NCBI GenBank assembly: GCA_947626045.1
Contig: CANQQS010000009.1
Location: 1-35,178 of the forward strand
DNA: 35,178 nucleotides
Direction of reading: 5' to 3'
Source of the DNA: an uncultured Clostridia bacterium
GTDB lineage: Bacteria; Bacillota; Clostridia; UBA1381
Part shown: positions 1 to 6,345 of the stretch, piece by piece
Layout of the letters: every line of letters starts with the position of its first letter
Position numbering within the stretch: the stretch's first letter is position 1
Program-made: the position numbers and the translations under genes
The notes under the pieces: generated by a model
Seen by the model: the letters and a program-made list of their open reading frames with translations, nothing else
What the model was told of the DNA's origin: nothing
Database searches by the model: none

Positions 1-453
1 GAAAAGAGTACAATAAAAAATTTCTTTGAAGAGGGTCCGCTTGATGATGACAAACCTATTATAGAAACTTTGTCGTTTGGGCAGACTGAGGCAAGAATAA
101 AGCAATTAGATCATGAAGCACGTAACCAATTGTTATTGGAAACGTTAAGTCCCCACTTAAGCAGTAATGAAAGACAAAAAAGGGACTTTAAGATTGAACT
201 CATGCATTTAATAAAGTGGTTAATAATACTACAACTAATATTTGTTGCAGTACCCATTTTACTTACATTTGCTGTTCTTTGCATAAAACTACTTGAAGAA
301 ATTCCTGTAGAAATTGTTGCTTCGATATTTAGTTTTTTGAAATATTACATAACAGCAATTATTGCGGAATTACTGGCGATGCTATTCTTTATTGTAAGGT
401 TTGTGTTTGACAAATCTATTGTTGATTTAGTGCGAGAAATGATAAAAAAATAA
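1..453 (+). CDS. C-terminal part of an unrecognised two-helix membrane protein (5' end outside window)
   Basis: The frame is open from the first base and encodes 150 residues ending at TAA, so the start lies upstream; the TTG at 70 is not preceded by a ribosome binding site and is only an internal codon. The visible part has a charged soluble stretch (residues 1-67, rich in E, K, R and Q), then two hydrophobic segments at about 70-95 and 105-138, then a short basic tail ending in KK. The DNA is clearly more AT-rich than the GC-rich genes that follow. It is the last gene before a tmRNA 3'-end-like sequence at 704-723, so it is probably cargo of an integrated element. I do not recognise the family. 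Soluble-domain-plus-transmembrane proteins in such islands include phage-defence effectors, but nothing visible here proves that. Confidence 0.7.
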   Translation, partial: EKSTIKNFFEEGPLDDDKPIIETLSFGQTEARIKQLDHEARNQLLLETLSPHLSSNERQKRDFKIELMHLIKWLIILQLIFVAVPILLTFAVLCIKLLEEIPVEIVASIFSFLKYYITAIIAELLAMLFFIVRFVFDKSIVDLVREMIKK

Positions 454-464
454 AGCAGTAAAAT

Positions 465-492
465 AATCCCGGGAGGAATACTTCTGGGATTT
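465..492 (+). terminator. Hairpin downstream of the partial membrane gene
   Basis: AATCCCGGGAG (465-475) pairs with CTTCTGGGATT (481-491) over 11 pairs, two of them G-U, around a 5-nt GAATA loop. It starts 11 nt after the stop codon. The following T-tract is short (TTTATTATA), so termination may be weak. Confidence 0.6.
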
Positions 493-560
493 ATTATAAA
501 AAGGTGGTGGAAAATCCCATCACGTTTATACTATTGGTCATAATTGTTTGATTGGGTGGC

Positions 561-667
561 TTTACACGTTTTTTACATGTTTGAACGAAATTTGCACAAA
601 AAACAGGTAAATCATAAAACAGTCTTATAGCGTGTAAATGGCGTGTTTGTGCGGTTCGTGGCGTGTT
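561..667. repeat. Short direct and inverted repeats in the element tail (candidate integrase arm sites)
   Basis: TGGCGTGTT occurs at 639-647 and 659-667, exactly 20 bp apart. CGTGTAAA at 631-638 has its inverted copy TTTACACG at 561-568. These lie between the last gene and the tmRNA-like att core at 704-723, where tyrosine integrases often have arm-type sites. The 454-723 stretch has no credible gene. The assignment to an integrase is inferred from position only. Confidence 0.35.
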
Positions 668-703
668 ATAAAATTTGAATGTGCTTGGGAAAACAGTAAA
701 AAT

Positions 704-723
704 AATTCCCCTCATCTCCACCA
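704..723 (+). other. att-site remnant: 20-nt copy of a tmRNA (ssrA) 3' end
   Basis: AATTCCCCTCATCTCCACCA reads as the 3' end of a tmRNA: the 3' side of the T arm, the acceptor strand CATCTCC, discriminator A and CCA. Paired with a typical tmRNA 5' end of the GGGGATG type it would give the G3-U70 wobble that tmRNA shares with tRNA-Ala. The upstream sequence has no matching 5' acceptor strand or 7-nt T loop, so this is not a working RNA gene. tmRNA 3' ends are common attachment sites of tyrosine-integrase elements, which leave such a duplicated segment at the far end. I read this as the right-hand att junction; ssrA and an integrase would lie upstream of the window. Confidence 0.6.
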
Positions 724-730
724 CGTCGTA

Positions 731-790
731 CCGTGCGGCAGTTTTACGAATCCTTTGCTTAGGCAAAGGATTCTTTTTTATGCCGCACGG
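731..790. repeat. Nested palindrome with intrinsic terminator core (copy 1)
   Basis: The inner stem GAATCCTTTGC / GCAAAGGATTC (748-758 / 763-773) is an 11-bp perfect inverted repeat with loop TTAG and is followed by T6, a textbook intrinsic terminator. It is enclosed by a second perfect 10-bp inverted repeat, CCGTGCGGCA (731-740) / TGCCGCACGG (781-790). The segment 735-795 recurs at 1082-1142 with one difference. Position just after the tmRNA-like att core suggests it may originally have terminated ssrA. Confidence 0.8.
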
Positions 791-800
791 TGCTCCTTTT

Positions 801-1057
801 TCCTCAAAAATCGTCGCAGCACTGCGGCTGCTCGCTTATAAATGCGCTCGCGACGCCTTCGCTTGCTTTGGATTTTTGAGGAGTTGGCGCACCTGCGGTG
901 CGCATGCAGTGTTCGCGCCGACTTTTTATTTGCATAAAAGTCAGCGCTCAAACGCTCCGTTGCGCCTCCTTCTTCACAAAAAGCCGTCGCTGCGTATCGG
1001 CTAACGGCTTGTAAACGCGCCGTCTTAACGCCGATTACTTTCTTTGGGCTTTTTGTG
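801..1057. repeat. Cluster of spaced inverted repeats in a gene-free region
   Basis: Several inverted repeats are visible: TCCTCAAAAATC (801-812) with GATTTTTGAGGA (871-882), GACTTTT (920-926) with AAAAGTC (936-942), and CACAAAAAGCC (975-985) with GGCTTTTTGTG (1047-1057). Open frames here have no ribosome binding site, no domain resemblance and low-complexity composition, so I call no gene. The stretch 454-1522 as a whole holds terminators, repeats and the att remnant only. Confidence 0.65.
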
Positions 1058-1081
1058 AGTTTGCGCCTTCGGCGCCAGCGA

Positions 1082-1142
1082 GCGGCGGTTTTACGAATCC
1101 TTTGCTTAGGCAAAGGATTCTTTTTTATGCCGCACGGTGCTC
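1082..1142. repeat. Nested hairpin, copy 2 of the 735-795 element
   Basis: Sixty of 61 positions match 735-795 in the same orientation, including the 11-bp terminator stem with TTAG loop and the T-tract. The left outer arm of copy 1 is only partly kept, so the outer palindrome is incomplete here. The two copies bracket about 290 bp of hairpin-rich DNA. Confidence 0.8.
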
Positions 1143-1206
1143 TTGCAGCTTTCGCGGCAGAGCCGCAGTCAGCTGCATGCGTACACGTAGCAAGCCGAAG
1201 CGTACA

Positions 1207-1243
1207 ATTTTTGCGAAGCAAAAATGTAGGCAGCTTTGCTGCC
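1207..1243. repeat. Two adjacent short hairpins
   Basis: ATTTTTGC (1207-1214) pairs with GCAAAAAT (1218-1225) around GAA, and GGCAGC (1229-1234) pairs with GCTGCC (1238-1243) around TTT. They continue the hairpin island. No gene is visible around them. Confidence 0.6.
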
Positions 1244-1355
1244 GATAGCTTGCGGCGGTCGCGTGAACCGCGATGCGCAGTAGTACGCCTCTATATGGAA
1301 ATACTTTGGGCTTCGTACGGGTTTGCGCAACGTTCGCGCCGACTTTTTGCATTCC

Positions 1356-1420
1356 GTAGGGGCGGTCATCGACCGCCCAAATTATGCGTGAAACGGGCGA
1401 CCGCAAGGGTCGCCCCTACG
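1356..1420. repeat. GC-rich intergenic repeat, family copy A
   Basis: GTAGGGGCGGTCATCGACCGCCC (two short hairpin arms, 1356-1378) is followed by a second hairpin at 1395-1420 that ends CGCCCCTACG, so the ends GTAGGGGCG and CGCCCCTAC are also inverted copies. The 26 bp at 1395-1420 recur exactly, in inverse orientation, at 26888-26913. Relatives lie at 26943-26966 and 31587-31660. This is a dispersed non-coding repeat family. Confidence 0.8.
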
Positions 1421-1467
1421 GGTGTCGGGTGTCGTAGTCCGCCGACGTGCGGTAAAGCAGTCCTCGC

Positions 1468-1496
1468 AAAAAAGACAGGATACCGGATGTATCCTG
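1468..1496 (-). terminator. Terminator of the arabinofuranosidase gene
   Basis: On the minus strand CAGGATAC and GTATCCTG form an 8-bp stem with a 5-nt loop. T-C-TTTTTT follows (A-tract at 1468-1473 on the plus strand). It lies about 27 nt past the stop codon of the minus-strand gene ending at 1523. Confidence 0.8.
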
Positions 1497-1522
1497 CCTT
1501 TATACTTACCGATGTTAAAATT

Positions 1523-4500
1523 TTATAATTCGCTGTTCGTTTGCTTTTGAAAAGCGGCGCACAGCGGTTTCATATCCGAAAGGCTGTTCCACATGTATGC
1601 GCGCACATACGCGGCACCGTCCGTATTCAGCTTAAATTCCGCCGTTTCTTTTCCGCCCGTCAATTCCTTTTCTTGTACAGCCGCGCTCACAAGTGTTCCG
1701 TCAGCCTTGTATGCCGCCGCAATTATTGTCGCTTTACCGGCTTTTCCCGTCACGCTTACCGATACGGTTCCGCCGTCAGATGAAATATCCGTCACCGCAT
1801 AATCAGCTTCCGGCGCGGGCATTTGGGAAGGATTCACTGTTGGCTGTGCGGTCGGCTCTGAAGTCGGTTCTGCTGTAGGCTGCGCTGTCGGTTCTGCTGT
1901 GGGCGCAGCCGTAGGCGTCGGCTGATCTTCCTTCTCCTTCGGAACATACACCTTCATATTTCCGTAGCGTGTATTATCGTACCAGTTCGTACTGCCCGAA
2001 AGCGCGTCAACGGTCATGCCGCCGAAACCGTTCACGCTGCCGCTGTAGTAACGCGTGTTTATAACGTTGAAATTAAGTCCGTCCTCGCTGTACGCGGTCG
2101 TTACGGCGTACGCGTCCTTGCCGTTGTAAACGGCGTTATTGTCAACTATAATTCGCACTATAGTCTGACCGTTTGTGTACTTGCAGCTCGCACCGCCGAT
2201 TTCGGCGAGGAAGCTTGTAAGCTGTCCGCTCAGCGCGCTTTTCACGCTGCCGTCGTCGTTATAGTGACGCTCGCCGTCACCGGGGAAGAAGCCGTCGTTG
2301 TACTTCGCGTACGCGTAGCCGAAGAACGGTTTTTTATCACCGTCGAGCAGAATTGAGTCGTGGCAGCCGACCGTCGCGCTCGAATTTAAAGTAAATTCAA
2401 CCGCGAACCAATCCTTATCCTTCGCGTAGCCCGGGGTATAAAGCGATACGGGCGTTTTGCCGCTCGGTCCGTAGAACTGGAAATATTGCTTTCCGCCGAC
2501 AGTTATAAAATTGCAGTTCATCTGATTTGAAGCATTCGCGTCGTCAGTCTTGCCGTTCCAGTCGCTTGACCAGCCGGAGAGAACGCCCTGCGCGTCGGCC
2601 GTGATATTGTAGTCATTAAAGCTTCCGCTTATCTTCGACGCGTCGAATACCGTTTCGCACGAGTCGGGCAGAATTATGCCGTTAGCGTGGTTTAAGTCAA
2701 CATTGTGCTCGTTATACTTCGTTTCCTCGCTGCCCGCTTTAAGCGCGTCGTACATTTCCTTTGTAATCGCAACCGCGCTCGAAGATACCGCGCCGTCCAT
2801 ACCGCTGACATATTCGCGGTCGTACGCGTTCCTGTTTATCGGCTCGGAAAAGCTTTCAAAATCGGCTGTGGTGACGCTGTACCTCTCGCTTTTATCGCCC
2901 GATTTTTCATCTCTCCACGAAATGTTATATGTTCCGTCATCGAGCCTGTTGCACGATATATCCTTAAGCCGCTTTATGCCGATCGTCTTAAAGCCCTCGT
3001 TTGTGAAATGCTCGAAATCTGTCGTTGTGTACAGTATAAACGACCCGTCGCGGTTGTCGCAGTCGGCAGCCGCGTCCTGCGCGGGATCTGTGCGTATCGC
3101 GACAATGCCGTATTTACCGTCGTCCATTTTAAACACCGACGGCGAACGAAACGCTCTTGCCGAGCCGTTCTCGGACGGAGCGGTAATCGCGCCGAAGCCG
3201 TGGTTTACATCCTCAAACGTCTTGCCGCCGTAGCCCGATACCGCGATATGTATACTTCCGCCCGCAGCGTCTGTGCCGGTAGTGTAAACCATAGCCCGAT
3301 ACGTGTCCGTTACCGTCTCACGCTTACTGAGGTATTGAAGCTCGTGAGGCAGCGGCTTGTCCTTTTCGTCGGTCGTTCCTATTCTCAGAACCGTAAACGA
3401 GTATGACGGAACGGTATAATCGTAGTTATGCGTGAAATCCAAAATTCCGTCTTTTTTCGGATACACCGTTTCAGGGTCGGCTATGGTGTTCCACAGCGTC
3501 ACCGGAAAGCTGGCAATCTGCTCGACAGACGCCGTACCGTTTATATCAAAGCTCTCGTCAAGCTCAATCGGAATTGTTTTCGCGATTGCGTTTGAATTTG
3601 CAATTTTTACTATTATGTCGCCCGTTTCCGTGTCATATGACGCATTAGCATAAACGCCCGTACCCTCGCCGTACTCTTTAAGCGTCGATTTGAGAGTGTA
3701 GTCGCCGAGATTGTTTGAATAGAGCTTTTGCACGTAATACGTAGGCGAGCCGTAGCTGTTCGCGTCGTCGAACCAAATCATGTCCGGCGACCACTGCGTG
3801 TAATTCATCCTCGCGAACAGCGGCGCGTAGGAAGCCATATAAACCACATCCGCGTTGCGCTCGACCATAGTGAGATACGCAGCCTCGGAAAGAGCCGCCT
3901 CCCACGTATTCGCGGCGGGATCGTTCGACTGATTCCTCTGTCTTGACGCGTATTCTCCCGCGAATACCTTTACATCGCGCGGATAGCTGTCATAAAAATT
4001 TATGTTGGAATAGAACCAATCGGGCGTTCTGTAATAATGTTCGTCAACGACATACGCGAATTTATCATTGGTTTTTGCCTTTTCGCGAATCCAGCTCCAT
4101 GCCGCGTTGTAGTTGTCGTCCTGCACGCCAGGTCCGCTTGTCGCGACAAGCTTCATATCGGGATATTTTTCGTGTATAGCCTGCTCAAATTTTTCGTAGC
4201 GCGTGAACCAGTTATTGCTGCTCGTCTGCCATTGCTCGTTGCCTATGCCGATAATATGCAGGTTAAACGGCTCGGGGTGTCCCATATCCGAGCGGATTTT
4301 TCCGTAGGTCGTGGAAACATCTCCGTTTGCGAACTCTATCAAATCGAGCGCGTCCTGTATATATTGACTGAACGCGTCGCTTGTTACCGGCACGGTTTCT
4401 CCCGACTGGTACTGGCACGCCATGCCGACGTTCACAACCGGCACAGGCTCACATTCGAGGTATTCGCAAAGCTTGAAATATTCGTAAAAGCCTAAGCCGT

Positions 4501-6079
4501 AGGTCTGGTTATAATGCTTGTAGCCGCTGTCAAGTCCGTCGTTTGTATGCGACGCCCAGCGGTTCCAGTTTTGCTTGCGCTCGGAAATGTCGCCGAGAGT
4601 GTCCTTCCAGTTATAGCGGTTGGCAAGGTTGTAGCCCTCGATTATGCAGCCGCCGGGGAAACGCAGAAAGCCGGGGTTTATCGCCTTTAATTTTTCAGCT
4701 AAGTCCTTTCTGAAAATACCCTCGACCGCGTCGGCGGGTATGCACGAAACCATATCGAGCGATACCTCTCCCGCGCCGTCAAGCTCGACGACGAAATCAG
4801 CACAGCGCGCCGTTTTATCGGCGGTCATTTCTGCGGTGTATTTTGTCCATTCATTTGTAACGCTGTCAGTTACCTTTGCACCCGCGACTTTTTCGCCGTC
4901 CTTGTAAACGCTCACGCTTATACCACCCGTATAGCCGGCGGATTTTGCGTAAAGCGATACGTTATATTTTTTGCCTTTTTCTGTTAAAACGCCGTCATAA
5001 GCGTTGTTTTTCAGCCCTTTTTGCGTGTCGGAGGCGGTAAATACGGCGTAATTCGGATTATTGGAGTTGAGTCCGCCGCTCGACGAGGTTTTAACGCTCG
5101 CGCCGCTGCCGGTTGAGGGATAAACGCTCCATGAATACAGCCCGTCGTATGAGGTATTCGAGCCGCTCGTGTACTTTCTCGCCTCGAATGAACGGTTTTC
5201 AATCATCTCCGCGTACAGCCCGCCGTCCGCCGCGTAATTTATATCCTCGAAAAACAGACCTATCATATTCTGCTGAATGTCAACGCCCTTTTCGGCGGTT
5301 ATCTTAAACTGCTCGCCGCTCTCCTGTTCGTCGTAGTTGTCGTCGGGGTCGTCAATTTTCGGCAGTGCCGTGAGTTCATCAGCCGTAAACGCCTTACTGT
5401 AAACGGCTACGTTGTCGTAGTAGCACTTAGCGTACGCGTCCGCCGACCATGCGCTGAAGCTCAGGCGCGCAGCCTTCGCGCCGATCGCGCTCATCGTGTA
5501 GCCGGAGAGCGAACCCGCGCTTACGCCGTCAACGTAAATCGTACCGGTGCCGTTATTTAAAACAAAATCAACGTGCGTCCACTCGTTTTGTACGCCCTTG
5601 CCGGTCAGCGTGTTTTTTTTCTCGGTCGTCGTCATAGCCGACAGAAGAATATCCGCCGCCATTTTGTAGCCGAAATAATTCTTTCCCGTGCTGCCCGACG
5701 AGCCGTCGCCGACGTAGAAATTAAAGTAATTTCCGTTTGTGAGATTTTTCATATCCATCGAAACGGTAAACGCTTCGAGGACTTTTCCGTTTTCGTCGGT
5801 CGGAAGCGGAAACTCCATATACGTGCCGTTTAAGCCGCTCGTGTAAAGCACCTTGCTTTCACGTTCCGCGTCAGCCTCGTACTTTGCGCTTCCGTGAAGC
5901 GTCGCGGTGTGATTGTTTCCGCTTCTGTCGGCAGCAGTCGTACGGCTTTCACCCTCAAGCCTTTCGTTAAACGTGTAAAGCGCGTAAAGATTTTCATCAT
6001 TTTGCGACGTAACGACCGCACACGGCAGCGCGGCAAGCGCCATAACCGCCGCAAGCAGCGTTGAAATAAATTTTTTCAC
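1523..6079 (-). CDS. Secreted multidomain GH51 alpha-L-arabinofuranosidase
   Basis: This 1518-residue protein should remove arabinose side chains from arabinoxylan or arabinan outside the cell. The start is GTG, 8 nt after a strong AAGGAGG. Domains in order: signal peptide (1-24); LamG-like jelly roll (about 25-245); GH51 region (about 268-915) with GLFFEDINY near 275, a CBM4/9-like insertion (about 300-450), RFPGG near 471, acid/base Glu615 in GIGNEQW and nucleophile Glu709 in FAGEYAS; a beta-propeller-like region resembling GH43 or sialidase repeats (about 917-1145); a second jelly-roll-like region (about 1147-1378); a PT/AEPT repeat linker (1382-1418); and a C-terminal beta domain (1422-1518) with VRAYMWNSLSDMKPL. 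That last module resembles the end of the divergent 4188-aa protein. Family and catalytic residues are clear; propeller and jelly-roll calls are by pattern only. Substrate preference is inferred. Confidence 0.88.
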   Translation of the reverse strand: MKKFISTLLAAVMALAALPCAVVTSQNDENLYALYTFNERLEGESRTTAADRSGNNHTATLHGSAKYEADAERESKVLYTSGLNGTYMEFPLPTDENGKVLEAFTVSMDMKNLTNGNYFNFYVGDGSSGSTGKNYFGYKMAADILLSAMTTTEKKNTLTGKGVQNEWTHVDFVLNNGTGTIYVDGVSAGSLSGYTMSAIGAKAARLSFSAWSADAYAKCYYDNVAVYSKAFTADELTALPKIDDPDDNYDEQESGEQFKITAEKGVDIQQNMIGLFFEDINYAADGGLYAEMIENRSFEARKYTSGSNTSYDGLYSWSVYPSTGSGASVKTSSSGGLNSNNPNYAVFTASDTQKGLKNNAYDGVLTEKGKKYNVSLYAKSAGYTGGISVSVYKDGEKVAGAKVTDSVTNEWTKYTAEMTADKTARCADFVVELDGAGEVSLDMVSCIPADAVEGIFRKDLAEKLKAINPGFLRFPGGCIIEGYNLANRYNWKDTLGDISERKQNWNRWASHTNDGLDSGYKHYNQTYGLGFYEYFKLCEYLECEPVPVVNVGMACQYQSGETVPVTSDAFSQYIQDALDLIEFANGDVSTTYGKIRSDMGHPEPFNLHIIGIGNEQWQTSSNNWFTRYEKFEQAIHEKYPDMKLVATSGPGVQDDNYNAAWSWIREKAKTNDKFAYVVDEHYYRTPDWFYSNINFYDSYPRDVKVFAGEYASRQRNQSNDPAANTWEAALSEAAYLTMVERNADVVYMASYAPLFARMNYTQWSPDMIWFDDANSYGSPTYYVQKLYSNNLGDYTLKSTLKEYGEGTGVYANASYDTETGDIIVKIANSNAIAKTIPIELDESFDINGTASVEQIASFPVTLWNTIADPETVYPKKDGILDFTHNYDYTVPSYSFTVLRIGTTDEKDKPLPHELQYLSKRETVTDTYRAMVYTTGTDAAGGSIHIAVSGYGGKTFEDVNHGFGAITAPSENGSARAFRSPSVFKMDDGKYGIVAIRTDPAQDAAADCDNRDGSFILYTTTDFEHFTNEGFKTIGIKRLKDISCNRLDDGTYNISWRDEKSGDKSERYSVTTADFESFSEPINRNAYDREYVSGMDGAVSSSAVAITKEMYDALKAGSEETKYNEHNVDLNHANGIILPDSCETVFDASKISGSFNDYNITADAQGVLSGWSSDWNGKTDDANASNQMNCNFITVGGKQYFQFYGPSGKTPVSLYTPGYAKDKDWFAVEFTLNSSATVGCHDSILLDGDKKPFFGYAYAKYNDGFFPGDGERHYNDDGSVKSALSGQLTSFLAEIGGASCKYTNGQTIVRIIVDNNAVYNGKDAYAVTTAYSEDGLNFNVINTRYYSGSVNGFGGMTVDALSGSTNWYDNTRYGNMKVYVPKEKEDQPTPTAAPTAEPTAQPTAEPTSEPTAQPTVNPSQMPAPEADYAVTDISSDGGTVSVSVTGKAGKATIIAAAYKADGTLVSAAVQEKELTGGKETAEFKLNTDGAAYVRAYMWNSLSDMKPLCAAFQKQTNSEL

Positions 6080-6102
6080 AGTTGACCGCCTCCTTTTTTT
6101 AA

Positions 6103-6131
6103 ATTATAACATTTAAACACATAAAAATCAA
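6103..6131 (-). promoter_or_regulatory. Sigma-A promoter of the arabinofuranosidase gene
   Basis: On the minus strand TTGATT (6126-6131) and TATAAT (6103-6108) are separated by exactly 17 bp. Transcription should begin near 6096, leaving a leader of about 17 nt that just includes the AGGAGG site at 6089-6094. Confidence 0.75.
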
Positions 6132-6266
6132 GCAAATACAGCAATCAAACACTTTTAGATATGCAAAGGGGGGTTCGTATCATGTGACGGGACAAAAAAT
6201 ACGCACTTTTTTTATAATTATTCACTTCTGTGGCACGAAATGCCCTCTGAGCGACACGAACGGTAA

Positions 6267-6295
6267 TTGAAGCGTGAAAAATATTATGATATAAT
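6267..6295 (+). promoter_or_regulatory. Sigma-A promoter of the DUF6273 giant gene
   Basis: TTGAAG (6267-6272), a 17-bp spacer and TATAAT (6290-6295) precede the gene; the expected start is near 6302, followed by a leader of about 44 nt and GGAGG at 6334-6338. It is divergent from the promoter at 6103-6131, so 6132-6266 is the shared control region. I see no clear operator palindrome in it. Confidence 0.75.
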
Positions 6296-6345
6296 ATAAT
6301 CTGTAATAATAGGCATTTCATAATAAATGAAACGGAGGTAAAAAA

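Noticed and set aside
704-723. A functional tmRNA or tRNA gene ending at 723
   Set aside because: No 5' acceptor strand, D arm or normal 7-nt T loop is found upstream; the GGGAA/TTCCC pairing there would enclose a loop far too long. Only the 3' end is present.
638-1528. Several overlapping open frames in the 454-1522 region on both strands
   Set aside because: They lack ribosome binding sites, cross the terminator hairpins and repeats, are rich in R, A and C from GC-rich repeats, and show no domain pattern.
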